Part shown: piece by piece, positions 55,022 to 64,000 of the stretch
How positions within the stretch are numbered: the stretch's first letter is position 1
How the letters are laid out: every line of letters starts with the position of its first letter
Source: CBCYMI01 sp965183855
Lineage (GTDB): Bacteria > Pseudomonadota > Alphaproteobacteria > Caulobacterales > Maricaulaceae
DNA: 64,000 nt
Direction of reading: 5' to 3'
Assembly (NCBI GenBank): GCA_965183855.1
Contig: CBCYMI010000016.1
Location: 65,211-129,210 of the forward strand
Notes under the pieces: generated by a model
Told to the model about the DNA's origin: nothing
What the model saw: the letters and a program-made list of their open reading frames with translations, nothing else
Databases searched by the model: none
Program-made: the position numbers and the translations under genes

Positions 55022-56254
55022 TTGACCCGTATTGTCATGAAATTTGGAGGCACATCTGTTGGTGATATAGATCGCATGCGTCATGTTGCACACTTAATTG
55101 CAAAACAATCAAAATCAGCTTCTCAGATTGTTGTTGTTGTTTCGGCTATGGCAGGAGAAACGAATCGACTTTATGAATTATCTTCAAACTTTAATTTGGA
55201 AGAAGAGGCAGGTTATGATGAACGCGATGTTATATTGGCAGCTGGAGAACAGGTGAGTTGTGGTTTGCTTTCTCTGGCCTTAAGAGAAAAGGCTTTAAAA
55301 GCACGTTCTTGTTTGGGATGGCAGGCTGGTATTTTTACAAATGATCATTATGGAATGGCTCAAATTACAGGAATAGAAACAAAATCAATTGAAAATTTAT
55401 TGAAAGATAATCAAATTATTGTCGTTGCAGGGTTTCAAGGGATTAATAGTTATGGCAGAGTTGCAACTTTGGGGAGAGGGGGCTCCGATTTAAGCGCTGT
55501 TGCTCTTGCAGCTGCTTTAAAAGCAGATCGATGTGATATTTATACAGATGTTGATGGCGTTTATACAACAGATCCAAGGATTGAACCAAAAGCTAGAAAA
55601 CTGGATCGTATTGCATTTGAGGAAATGCTTGAAATGTCTTCTCTGGGTGCAAAAGTTCTTCAGCCTCGTTCAGTTATTTTAGCGATGAATTATGGATTGC
55701 CTTTGCGTATTCTTTCAAGTTTTTTGACACCTATGAACGCAATATCTGGAACGTTAGTATGTCATGAGGATGAATTAATGGAAACACGTATTATTAATGG
55801 CGTTGCCTATAGTCGAGATGAATCTCTGATTACAATTTCTAAAATGTCAGCAACGCCAAAAGCAAAAGCTGAAGCATTTAAATGTCTTGGAAGAACCAAT
55901 GCAAATATTGATATGATTGTTCAAAGTGATACGGGGCTTGATAATAAAATTAATTTAACCCTTACGGTCAATAAAACAGGATTAAAAGCTGCGCTTAAAG
56001 CATTGGAAAAAGAACAGAAGAAGATCGGATATGAGCGTTTGATATCAGATGAGAATGTTGCAAAAGTATCGATTGTAGGGATTGGAATGCGCTCACATAC
56101 AGGCGTTGCGGAAACCATGTTTTCTGAATTGGCTGATAAGGGAATTAATGTTTATGCTGTATCAACTTCCGAGATTAAAATTAGTGTCTTGATTGATATT
56201 GAATATGTTGAACTGGCAGTAAGAATTCTGCATTCTGCGTTTGATTTGGCATAA
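55022..56254 (+). CDS. lysC: Aspartate kinase
   Basis: First step of the aspartate family pathway to lysine, threonine and methionine. 410 residues: KFGGTSVGDIDRM, the catalytic core (VVVVSAMAGETNRL, FQGINSYGRVATLGRGGSDLSAVALAAAL), then two ACT domains at the C terminus for feedback control. Translation begins at TTG 55022 after an AAGAGG site. The gene order ubiG-lysC-ptsP is typical of Rhodospirillales. Confidence 0.96.
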   Translation: MTRIVMKFGGTSVGDIDRMRHVAHLIAKQSKSASQIVVVVSAMAGETNRLYELSSNFNLEEEAGYDERDVILAAGEQVSCGLLSLALREKALKARSCLGWQAGIFTNDHYGMAQITGIETKSIENLLKDNQIIVVAGFQGINSYGRVATLGRGGSDLSAVALAAALKADRCDIYTDVDGVYTTDPRIEPKARKLDRIAFEEMLEMSSLGAKVLQPRSVILAMNYGLPLRILSSFLTPMNAISGTLVCHEDELMETRIINGVAYSRDESLITISKMSATPKAKAEAFKCLGRTNANIDMIVQSDTGLDNKINLTLTVNKTGLKAALKALEKEQKKIGYERLISDENVAKVSIVGIGMRSHTGVAETMFSELADKGINVYAVSTSEIKISVLIDIEYVELAVRILHSAFDLA

Positions 56255-56354
56255 ATTTGTTCATTAGTGAAATGATATCTTAATCAGAAAAATTGATCAT
56301 TACAGTTTATATAGCTAGAGTATAAGATTAAAGAATATTTTAAGGAGATCGAAT

Positions 56355-58583
56355 ATCTTAGACCAAAATCCATATACATTATTACGTACAATTAGAAAAT
56401 ATATGGCTCATGAAGGTGGGGATCAGGAGCATTTGGATGGGCTGGTACAAATTATTGCAAAAACAATAGGGGTTGATGTTTGTTCAATTTATCTTCAACA
56501 GCCGAATGAAGAAATGGAATTAAGTGCAACGCATGGGTTAAATCTTAAAGCTGTTCATAAAACCCAGCTGACAAAAGGAGAAGGGCTTGTTGGAAAAGTT
56601 GTGAGCATGGCACGTCCGCTCAATGTTTCTGATGCTGCAAATCATCCTAATTTTTCACATAGACCAGAAACCAATGAAGAAGAATTTCTAACCTTTTTGG
56701 GGGTTCCAATTCTAAGAGGTGGACGGATATTGGGTGTTTTGTGTGTGCAAAGCAGAAAGCCTCAGGAATATGGTGAAGATATTATAGAAGGCTTGCAGAC
56801 CGTTGCAATGATTTTAGCTGAAATCATCATCTCTTTTAAGGATTCAAAAGAATTTAAAGTTAAATTGGAGGGAACAGAAAGAATTCAGGGTCAGACCTAT
56901 TCGGATGGTCTTGTAATGGGGGAAGCCATTTTACATGATCTTCCAATATCAACAACAAAACTAATTGCAGATGATATTGAATATGAAGAAAAACGTCTTG
57001 AATCTGCAATTCAATCTCTGAGGCATTCAATTGATTCGATTATTCGTGCAGATCTTGCTTTATTGACAGGTGTAACCAAAGAAATTCTTGAAACATATCG
57101 TATGTTTGCGCATGATCGAGGTTGGGTAAAGCGTCTTGTTGAGGCTGTGCGTTCTGGATTAACAGCAGAGGCAGCCGTTGATCGGGTAAGAGCAGAACAT
57201 CGCGTAAGGTTAATGAAAACAGATGATCCATATCTAAGGGCAAGATTACATGACCTAGAAGAATTGGCAAATCGTTTATTACAGCATTTGCAAGGAAAGG
57301 GGTTTCATAAATTATTATTACCTGAAAATGCAATTCTGATTGCACGGAATGCGAGCCCTGCTGAATTATTGGATTTTGATCGTACAAAATTAAAAGGGTT
57401 AGCACTTGAGGAAGGAGAAACTGCAAGTCATGCATCCATTATTGCTCGTGCTCTTGGAATTCCTTTGGTTGGTAGACTGGAAGGTGTTTTAGATCGTGTT
57501 GAAAATGGAAATAAGGTTATTTTGGATGCAGAACACGGTGTGTTACATGTTCGACCCGATCCAACAGTGATTGGGCTTTATCAACAACGTTTTGAAACCA
57601 GAGGAAAACGCTTAGCTAAATTTGAAAAACTAAAACATGTTAAAACAAGAACAAAAGATCATCATCAAATAAAATTATTGTTAAATGCCGGATTGGAAAT
57701 TGATTTGTTAGGAATTAAAAATTTGGCAGTTGATGGAATTGGTCTTTTTAGAACCGAATTTCAGTTTATGGTCTCTGAATCTTTACCAAAACGAGATGCT
57801 CAAGTTAACCTTTATCGACGAGCCTATCAGGCAGTTGGAAATAAGCCTGTTATTTTTAGAACACTTGATCTTGGTGCAGATAAAGTCTTGCCTTATAGCA
57901 AAATCGAAAAAGAAGACAACCCTGCATTAGGCTGGAGAGCAATTCGAATGGGATTAGATCGTCCAGGCTTGTTGCGATATCAATTACGAGCACTTGTCAT
58001 TGCAAGTGAAAATAAAACGCTTTATGTAATGTTTCCTATGATTGCAACTTTAGAAGAGTTTATAAGAGCTAAAAAATGGTTAATGCATGAAGCTGGTTGG
58101 GCTAAAAAAAGAGGATATAAAGCGCCTAAATCTATTAAGGTAGGTGCCATGATAGAAACGCCATCTATTGCATGGATGGCAGAATCTTTATTTCAGACAG
58201 CAGATTTTATTTCACTTGGAACAAATGATTTAAAACAATATTTCTTTGCAGCAGATAGAAATAATCTTAAGGTTTCTGAACGCTATGATCATCTTCATCC
58301 TGTTTTTTTATCTTTTTTAAGATCAATTGTTATCACAGCAATTCGACATAAGAAATGTATTTCCATTTGTGGAGAAATGGCAAGTAATGCAATTGACGCT
58401 GCTGTTTTATTAGCGCTTGGCTATCGATCTTTATCTGTGAGCTCTAATGCAATAGGTCCAATAAAGCAGGTTATTTTAGATTTAAATCTTAATGAATTAG
58501 AAAAAAAAGTATTAGACTGGATTGAACAAGGCAAGCTAGATATTCGAAAAAGAGTAACAGAATATTTAAAAAATTTTATATAG
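56355..58583 (+). CDS. ptsP: PTS-Ntr phosphotransferase PtsP (EI-Ntr), probably started at AUC
   Basis: Transfers phosphate from PEP to NPr in the nitrogen phosphotransfer system. An N-terminal GAF domain (sensing glutamine) is followed by the EI core: swivelling-domain histidine in GETASHASIIARALGIPLVG and the PEP-binding end with ICGEMASN and SLGTNDLKQYFFAADR. The first in-frame NTG codon is ATG 56403, yet 16 codons upstream read LDQNPYTLLRTIRKYM, matching the family's LLRxLRExM start. AAGGAG (56342-56347) sits seven bases before ATC 56355, so AUC is the likely start (742 residues). If initiation is at 56403 the protein is 726. Confidence 0.92.
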   Translation: MLDQNPYTLLRTIRKYMAHEGGDQEHLDGLVQIIAKTIGVDVCSIYLQQPNEEMELSATHGLNLKAVHKTQLTKGEGLVGKVVSMARPLNVSDAANHPNFSHRPETNEEEFLTFLGVPILRGGRILGVLCVQSRKPQEYGEDIIEGLQTVAMILAEIIISFKDSKEFKVKLEGTERIQGQTYSDGLVMGEAILHDLPISTTKLIADDIEYEEKRLESAIQSLRHSIDSIIRADLALLTGVTKEILETYRMFAHDRGWVKRLVEAVRSGLTAEAAVDRVRAEHRVRLMKTDDPYLRARLHDLEELANRLLQHLQGKGFHKLLLPENAILIARNASPAELLDFDRTKLKGLALEEGETASHASIIARALGIPLVGRLEGVLDRVENGNKVILDAEHGVLHVRPDPTVIGLYQQRFETRGKRLAKFEKLKHVKTRTKDHHQIKLLLNAGLEIDLLGIKNLAVDGIGLFRTEFQFMVSESLPKRDAQVNLYRRAYQAVGNKPVIFRTLDLGADKVLPYSKIEKEDNPALGWRAIRMGLDRPGLLRYQLRALVIASENKTLYVMFPMIATLEEFIRAKKWLMHEAGWAKKRGYKAPKSIKVGAMIETPSIAWMAESLFQTADFISLGTNDLKQYFFAADRNNLKVSERYDHLHPVFLSFLRSIVITAIRHKKCISICGEMASNAIDAAVLLALGYRSLSVSSNAIGPIKQVILDLNLNELEKKVLDWIEQGKLDIRKRVTEYLKNFI

Positions 58584-58954
58584 GTTGTCTCTTGACAAGC
58601 AAGACTTTAGGTGTCCTCTGTGTTTTTTACGAATGTGTTTTTATTACGAAACTCTAAACTTTCGTTTTCGTTAAAGAAGGCGTTTGGGGTATGCATGATG
58701 AATTATTCAGAATTATATCCTGTTTTTTAAGCGGAGTTTAAGGTAGAGGAAATATATTTGGTGTACATTTTTTAGGGTTAGCTCAAATTTTGGTAGACTA
58801 AATCCATGCTTAAATGATAGTTGATATTGCTATAATAGGGTGATCTTTTTTTATTGAGTTAAGCAGGATATATCAATATCTTAAATACTGAATATAATTT
58901 TATTTTAGGTGTGCTAACTTTATGATCCTATTTTCGTATAACAGGAAATAAATC
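58584..58954. other. 371-base gap between ptsP and the RodZ-like gene
   Basis: No gene or structured RNA recognised. It should contain a promoter for the downstream genes. No inverted repeat strong enough to call a terminator was seen. Confidence 0.45.
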
Positions 58955-59809
58955 ATGATGAATGAAGATGAACAAAAACCAGTATGTTTAGAAGATAAAA
59001 TATTATCTGAACGTCAAAAAACATTTGGATTTTGGGTTAAACGAAAACGGGAAGAATTAAATCTTCCTATTAGCAAAATTGCAGAAGATTTATGTATCAA
59101 GCCTGTTTATTTACAGGCAATAGAGGATGAAAACTGGCATTTATTACCAGGTTATGGATATATTATTGGGTTTATTTCAAGCTATGCTTGCTATCTTGGT
59201 CTTGATCGAGATAAAACCATTGAGAAATTTAAATCTGGTTACTCAAATCAAGTGCCTGGTTTATCCAAATCAGAAATGTCTGTAATTCCAAAAGCATATC
59301 TGTTCTCCAAATTGCCTGTTTTTGTTATTGTGTTATTCACAGGTTTGATCTTAATCACGAGTTTGACAGGGGTGATTTCATACTGGCATTCTAATAAAAA
59401 CCACAGACAAGATATGGATACCAAATATGAGATGCAGCCGAGCTCTGAGAGTAAAAACAGAGCTGATTTGGAAGCAATAAAATCAAAAACGCATATTGTA
59501 GAAGAAAAAAATATTCCTAAAAACGCTCAAAGCCTTGACCATCAGATCATTTTAAAAACAAGAGTTGATGCCTGGCTAGAAATTAAAGATCTGAATAAGA
59601 GAATTATCTATTCCAAAGTATTAAAATCAGGAGAAATGTTTCATTTTGCAGGTCAGAAAGAGCTTTATATTAATGTCCATAATGCAGGAGCTTTTGATAT
59701 TATTTTAAAAGGAAAATATGTTGGAAGGCTGGGGGAGACAGGCGTTCCAGTATCCAATAAGTCAATTGCCAGTATTATACATACGGCTTTAAAAAATCAA
59801 GAAAGCTAA
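58955..59809 (+). CDS. RodZ-like membrane HTH protein (HTH_25-TM-DUF4115)
   Basis: 284 residues. An N-terminal Cro/CI-like helix-turn-helix domain (FGFWVKRKREELNLPISKIAEDLCIKPVYLQAIEDENWHLLPGYGYIIGFISSYACYLGL, residues 25-85) precedes a single membrane segment (about 113-140) and a C-terminal DUF4115 beta domain (VDAWLEIKDLNKRIIYSKVLKSGEMFHF). RodZ links MreB to the membrane in elongation; whether this copy does so is inferred. It lies upstream of ispG as in many bacteria. Confidence 0.88.
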   Translation: MMNEDEQKPVCLEDKILSERQKTFGFWVKRKREELNLPISKIAEDLCIKPVYLQAIEDENWHLLPGYGYIIGFISSYACYLGLDRDKTIEKFKSGYSNQVPGLSKSEMSVIPKAYLFSKLPVFVIVLFTGLILITSLTGVISYWHSNKNHRQDMDTKYEMQPSSESKNRADLEAIKSKTHIVEEKNIPKNAQSLDHQIILKTRVDAWLEIKDLNKRIIYSKVLKSGEMFHFAGQKELYINVHNAGAFDIILKGKYVGRLGETGVPVSNKSIASIIHTALKNQES

Positions 59810-60063
59810 AAAGCTTGATAAAAAAGCGTCATATATGATTTATATAGAAAAATTATTGAAGGTATGGAGCGGGTGTTTGGTTCTTCTGAATATGATCTGG
59901 TTTTCCTGTTTATATTAATAAAATATTGTTTTTATACGATTGTTATCGTCTATAAAATCTTTTCTGTTTTCAATATGAATACTATACTATCTAATAATAG
60001 GATCCGAAGTAAAAACATGAAATTTGTGAATATAAGCATTAATTATGGAGATTATGTATATAT

Positions 60064-61206
60064 ATGAAACAAAATCACCAATCTTTTGAGGATATCCGTC
60101 CATGGAGATCCATTAAAAGACGATCATCCAGGCAAATAAATGTAGGTGGGGTTAAGGTTGGAGGAAATGCACCAATTTCCGTCCAGTCAATGACAAATAC
60201 TTTAACTCATGATATTAAATCAACGCTTAAACAAATCCATGAACTTGAAAAGGCAGGATGTGATATTATTCGTGTTTCTTGTCCGGATGAAGAATCAACA
60301 AATGCGTTTTCAAAAATAGTTAAACAAGTCAATATTCCGTTGATTGCTGATATTCATTTCCATTATAAAAGAGCAATTGAAGCAGCAAAAGGAGGCGCTG
60401 CTTGTTTACGGATTAATCCAGGTAATATTGGTTCAAAGTCACGCATTAAAGAAGTTGTTCAGGCTGCAAAAGATTATGGTTGTTCAATCAGAATAGGGGT
60501 TAATGCAGGCTCTTTAGAAAAACACTTGCTTGATAAATATGGCAGCCCTTGTCCTGATGCCATGGTTGAAAGTGCAGTTTCTCAGGCTCGTATTTTGCAA
60601 GATGAGGATTTTCATGAATATAAAATTTCTGTTAAAGCATCAGATGTTTTTTTAACAATTGCTGCATATCAGGAATTGGCAAAGAAGGTTGATTGTCCTT
60701 TACATCTTGGAATTACAGAAGCTGGTAGTTTTAAATCAGGAACTGTTAAGTCTTCTATTGGTCTTGGTCTGTTATTATGGTCAGGTATTGGAGATACGAT
60801 TCGTGTTTCTTTATCTGAAGCTCCTGTAGAAGAGGTCAAAATTGGATTTGAAATTTTGAAATCTCTAAATCTTCGATCAAAAGGAGTAACGATTATTTCT
60901 TGCCCTTCATGTGCAAGGCAAGGATTTAATGTTATTGAAACCGTTAAAGTTCTGGAACAGAGATTAGCTTATATTTCAGAGCCCATCACCCTTTCTATTA
61001 TTGGTTGTGTTGTAAATGGTCCAGGTGAAGCTATGTTTACAGATATTGGCTTTACTGGTGGTGGCAAAGGGGCTGGCATGGTTTATATTCAAGGAAAGCC
61101 AAGTTCTAAAATTGAAAATGATAAATTGATCGATTCCATTGTTGATTATGTTGAAAAAAAAGCAAAAAAAATGCGTGTACAGCCAGAAAAAATACGTATA
61201 GGTTAG
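60064..61206 (+). CDS. ispG: 4-hydroxy-3-methylbut-2-enyl diphosphate synthase
   Basis: Penultimate step of the MEP isoprenoid pathway; a 4Fe-4S enzyme. 380 residues with RQINVGGVKVGGNAPISVQSMTNT, the TIM-barrel stretch CDIIRVSCPDE and the cluster cysteines in ISCPSCARQGFN and GCVVNGPGEA, with TDIGFTGGGKGAGMVY. Normal length. GGAG lies upstream of the ATG. prfA follows after 36 bases. Confidence 0.97.
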   Translation: MKQNHQSFEDIRPWRSIKRRSSRQINVGGVKVGGNAPISVQSMTNTLTHDIKSTLKQIHELEKAGCDIIRVSCPDEESTNAFSKIVKQVNIPLIADIHFHYKRAIEAAKGGAACLRINPGNIGSKSRIKEVVQAAKDYGCSIRIGVNAGSLEKHLLDKYGSPCPDAMVESAVSQARILQDEDFHEYKISVKASDVFLTIAAYQELAKKVDCPLHLGITEAGSFKSGTVKSSIGLGLLLWSGIGDTIRVSLSEAPVEEVKIGFEILKSLNLRSKGVTIISCPSCARQGFNVIETVKVLEQRLAYISEPITLSIIGCVVNGPGEAMFTDIGFTGGGKGAGMVYIQGKPSSKIENDKLIDSIVDYVEKKAKKMRVQPEKIRIG

Positions 61207-61242
61207 TTTTTTCTAAAGTGATAAAAGGGTTAAGGAGTCTTT

Positions 61243-62322
61243 GTGCATTTATCAGAAGCAAAACTCATTCAGGTTATGGATCGGTTTCAATCTATTGAAG
61301 CCAAGATGAATTCAAGTAATAACACACAGGAAATTATTGCACTTTCAAAGGAATATTCTGAACTAAAACCGATCGCTGAAGCAATTATGAAATTACAGGA
61401 ATTTCAAAAACAGGAATCAGAACTCAAAACTTTAATTGAAACAGAAACAGATCAGGAAATGACTGCTTTGATGAAAGACGAGATCGGAATGCTTAATCAG
61501 AAGATTTCAGATCTAGAAAAGGAAGTTCAGATTTTACTTATTCCGAAAGATAAAGATGATAATGCTTCTGTTGTTTTGGAAATTCGTGCAGGAACTGGAG
61601 GGGATGAGGCCGCCTTGTTTGCAGGCGATTTAATGAGGATGTATCAGTATTATGCGCAATCCAATAAATGGAGAGTTGAAATTGTTTCTCAAAGTGTTTC
61701 TGATATGGGAGGATATAAGGAGATTATTGCCAATATTTCTGGGGAAGGTGTGTATGAAAAACTTAAATTTGAATCTGGTGTCCATAGAGTTCAACGGGTT
61801 CCTATAACGGAAACCCAGGGACGTGTACATACATCCGCAGCAACGGTTGCTGTTTTGCCAGAACCTGAAGATATTGATTTGAAGATTGAAGATAAGGATT
61901 TAAGAATCGATGTTTTTAGAGCGTCAGGTCCTGGAGGGCAGTCGGTTAATACAACGGATTCTGCTGTTAGAATTACACATTTACCAACAGGGCTTGTGGT
62001 TTCCCAACAGGATGAAAAATCTCAACATAAAAATAAAGAAAAGGCATTGAAAATACTTAAAGCCAGATTATATGAGTTGGAACGTTCCAAGAGGGAGCAA
62101 GAGCGTGCAGAAAATCGAAAAGGACAGATTGGATCAGGAGATCGTTCAGAGCGTATTAGAACTTATAATTTTCCTCAAGGACGGGTTACTGATCATAGAA
62201 TAAATCTAACCCTTTATAAACTCGATAAAATAATCCAAGGAGAAGATTTAGATGAAATCATTAATGTATTAAGTGCAGAGGACAGAGCAATAAAGCTAAC
62301 TGAAATGGATGAATTATCTTAA
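61243..62322 (+). CDS. prfA: Peptide chain release factor 1
   Basis: Terminates translation at UAA/UAG. 359 residues with the GGQ catalytic motif (RASGPGGQSVNTTDS) and VRITHLPTGLVV. The start is GTG 61243 after AAGGAG. The gene for its modifying methyltransferase, prmC, lies 101 bases downstream. All parts are present and of normal length. Confidence 0.97.
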   Translation: MHLSEAKLIQVMDRFQSIEAKMNSSNNTQEIIALSKEYSELKPIAEAIMKLQEFQKQESELKTLIETETDQEMTALMKDEIGMLNQKISDLEKEVQILLIPKDKDDNASVVLEIRAGTGGDEAALFAGDLMRMYQYYAQSNKWRVEIVSQSVSDMGGYKEIIANISGEGVYEKLKFESGVHRVQRVPITETQGRVHTSAATVAVLPEPEDIDLKIEDKDLRIDVFRASGPGGQSVNTTDSAVRITHLPTGLVVSQQDEKSQHKNKEKALKILKARLYELERSKREQERAENRKGQIGSGDRSERIRTYNFPQGRVTDHRINLTLYKLDKIIQGEDLDEIINVLSAEDRAIKLTEMDELS

Positions 62323-62423
62323 TTTCTTTACCGAATATGATCAGCTTTCATATATAAAACAGCTTTTAAAAAAACGCATAATTACTTTTTAAAACTAGTG
62401 TATTAAATAAAATTTGGATTTCT

Positions 62424-63302
62424 ATGATAGATTTTGATACGCTCACCTTATCTTCTATAAGGCGTTTATTAATAAAACTATTTATAGAATATGGGGTTGA
62501 GTCTGCACAATTGGATGCTGATTTGCTTCTTCAGCATGCGTGTGATAAGAACAGGCTGGAATTAATGGTGTGTGAAACAGATGAAAAGCTGGAAGCTGAA
62601 GCCATAGAAAGATTAAAATGCTATGTAAAAAGAAGGTTAAACAAAGAACCAATCGCTTATATTATAGGGTATAGATATTTTTGGAATGCATGTTTTAGAA
62701 TAGATCAGCGTGCGTTGATTCCTCGCCCTGAAACTGAGTTATTAATTGAATGTTTGCTAAAATTTTATGATCAAAATGCACCTCTTTTTTTTCTTGAGCT
62801 TGGTGTTGGAAGTGGCGCGCTTATTTCATCTTTGCTTTCTGAGTTTAAAAACTCACATGCAATCGGAACAGATATTAGCCATTCTGCACTTGATCTGGCA
62901 CTCCAAAATTTACAAAAACAAGGTGTATCTGATAGATGCTGTTTAGTTCAGAGTGATTGGTTTCAGGCTATTCAAAAAGGACAAAAATTTGATATTATTA
63001 TTTCCAATCCTCCATATATAAAAACCAGAGAGATTGCGAGATTGCAAAAAGAAATTTTGTGTTATGAGCCAAGAATAGCTCTAGATGGTGGAGAAAATGG
63101 TCTTGATCCCTATAAAATCTTAGCTGATCATGCTTTTTATTTTTTAAACCCTGGCGGGAGATTATTAATGGAAACAGGATCAGGTCAAACAAAATCTATA
63201 AAGGCTTTAATAAATAGGCATGCGTGTTGGAAAGAAGTATCTGTATATCAGGATTTGAATGGGCATGACAGGGTTGTGTCTGTTTTATATCAGGTAGAAT
63301 AA
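62424..63302 (+). CDS. prmC: Release factor glutamine methyltransferase PrmC
   Basis: Methylates the Gln of the GGQ motif in RF1 and RF2. 292 residues with an N-terminal helical domain (LTLSSIRRLLIKLFIEYGVESAQLDADLLLQH), the IGYRYFWN and RPETELLIE region, SAM motif FLELGVGSGALISSLL and the catalytic NPPY in IIISNPPYIKTREI. Position next to prfA confirms it. Confidence 0.95.
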   Translation: MIDFDTLTLSSIRRLLIKLFIEYGVESAQLDADLLLQHACDKNRLELMVCETDEKLEAEAIERLKCYVKRRLNKEPIAYIIGYRYFWNACFRIDQRALIPRPETELLIECLLKFYDQNAPLFFLELGVGSGALISSLLSEFKNSHAIGTDISHSALDLALQNLQKQGVSDRCCLVQSDWFQAIQKGQKFDIIISNPPYIKTREIARLQKEILCYEPRIALDGGENGLDPYKILADHAFYFLNPGGRLLMETGSGQTKSIKALINRHACWKEVSVYQDLNGHDRVVSVLYQVE

Positions 63303-63609
63303 AAAAATAGAGATTGTATTTTAAAGCTTGGAAACTTGTAGAATTTGATGTATAATAGGGGATGCTAAACGGAATTAATTAACTTAAAAATTGGTTTTCC
63401 TCATATTTATAAAGCATCTGATCACCATTTAATAATTATGAATAAATTAATAATAACGAATCATTAATGATAGATAATATTTTTATTGATAAATCTCTTT
63501 TATAACGTGCTCAGATGTATTGTTTCAGCAATTATAACACGAGTAAAGTGAAATTAAAACTGATAAGAGTCTGTTTGATGGACTTTCATGAAATTAAGAA
63601 GGTAACATT
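63303..63609. other. 307-base region before the DUF4167 gene
   Basis: AT-rich spacer with no visible gene. The promoter for the DUF4167 gene should lie here. No terminator for prmC is evident. Confidence 0.4.
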
Positions 63610-64000
63610 ATGAAACGTCAGAATAATCGTGGGCGAAAGCAAGCTATGAATAATGGACAGTCCAGTAATAGTCGCAATTATGAAAGTACAGGTTCTGATA
63701 TTAAAATAAAAGGAAATCCCAATCAGATTTATGAGAAATATATACAGTTAGGAAGAGATGCTTCTGCGAACGGGGATCGGGTTAAAATGGAAAATTATTA
63801 TCAGCACGCGGATCATTATTTTCGTTTGAAATTAAAAAATGTACAAGAAACATTGAAGAATGAAAATGAAAAGAAAAATTCTTTTGAAGAGAAAGGAAAT
63901 CATAGAACAGATAAGAGAAAATTGAAATCTGGAAGAGAAGCAAATGAAAATAATAAACTAAAACCAGTAAAGAGAAAACCTTCTTCTCGATCAAAATCAA
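63610..64000 (+). CDS. DUF4167 family protein, truncated by window end
   Basis: Starts MKRQNNRGRKQAMNNGQSSN after an AAGAAGG site and runs open to the window edge (130 codons). The segment YESTGSDIKIKGNPNQIYEKYIQLGRDASANGDRVKMENYYQHADHYFRL is the complete DUF4167 domain (residues about 25-75), typically of small alphaproteobacterial proteins with basic, low-complexity flanks that probably bind RNA. Downstream is a Lys-rich tail. In relatives it follows prmC and precedes clpB, so this neighbourhood is orthodox. The function of the family is unknown. Confidence 0.9.
   Translation, partial: MKRQNNRGRKQAMNNGQSSNSRNYESTGSDIKIKGNPNQIYEKYIQLGRDASANGDRVKMENYYQHADHYFRLKLKNVQETLKNENEKKNSFEEKGNHRTDKRKLKSGREANENNKLKPVKRKPSSRSKS

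Noticed and set aside
59864..60067. 67-codon plus-strand frame before ispG
   Set aside because: No ribosome site or motif; hydrophobic A/T-coded sequence ending over the ispG start.
1..64000. CRISPR array, insertion sequence, prophage, rRNA operon or replication origin
   Set aside because: No regular repeat-spacer pattern, transposase motif, phage structural gene, rRNA sequence or DnaA-box cluster was seen in reading the window.

Overview
The window is AT-rich chromosomal DNA (roughly one third G+C by eye, not computed) from an alphaproteobacterium. Gene content and order look most like Rhodospirillales/Acetobacteraceae: rpmB with a phytase-like lipoprotein and cobT-cobS-J-domain-bolA; corC-aroB-aroK facing xerD-accA; secA facing a parvulin; mutT, an NDUFAF5-like gene, comF, glutaredoxin, nitrilase, ubiG, lysC, ptsP, a RodZ-like gene, ispG, prfA, prmC, DUF4167; and cpdR beside tRNA-Val(GAC). 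Low G+C, low-complexity inserts in conserved enzymes, long gene-poor gaps and several eroded or frameshifted genes suggest a host-associated lineage under reductive, AT-biased evolution. That lifestyle is inferred; the species is not identified. The standard code is used (TGA is a stop, Trp is TGG).

Layout. 1-7.2 kb: ftsK (minus strand, cut by the window edge, one frameshift), then a Fur-box-preceded haem-type TonB receptor with permease and ATPase but no binding protein. 7.4-12.7 kb: sugar metabolism (phosphohexomutase, KdsD, GpmA), a RibD that has lost most of its reductase domain, and an Hsp20 gene behind a ROSE-like RNA thermometer. 13-18.7 kb: two exported proteins of unclear role, an SCP2-like protein, an XRE regulator, CpdR, tRNA-Val and the Mrp Fe-S carrier. 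18.8-24.1 kb: a complete second metal-chelate or cobalamin importer (receptor, binding protein, permease, ATPase). 24.3-28.1 kb: a phage-shock module (PspF, a sigma-54 promoter, PspA, PspB, PspC) followed by a lipoprotein with LEA-like 11-residue repeats. 28.8-37.9 kb: TSUP permease, MnmC, L28, phytase-like lipoprotein, CobT/CobS, J-domain protein, BolA. 37.9-46 kb: CorC, AroB, AroK, a frameshifted exported protein, XerD, AccA, an outer-membrane barrel. 46.3-64 kb: SecA, parvulin lipoprotein and the conserved housekeeping run to DUF4167.

How the genes work together. Two TonB-type uptake systems indicate strong demand for iron/haem and another chelate. The Psp module plus the repeat lipoprotein form an envelope-stress block. 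PrfA and its methyltransferase PrmC are adjacent, and KdsD with the phosphohexomutase supplies LPS precursors. I did not find a clearly new multi-gene system. The most unusual signals are: two housekeeping genes (aroK, ptsP) whose conserved N-termini extend upstream of any NTG codon and seem to start at AUC; single-base frameshifts in ftsK and in a gene with a T10 run; the internally deleted RibD; the ROSE-like leader of hsp20; and the LEA-like, probably inner-membrane, lipoprotein beside psp.
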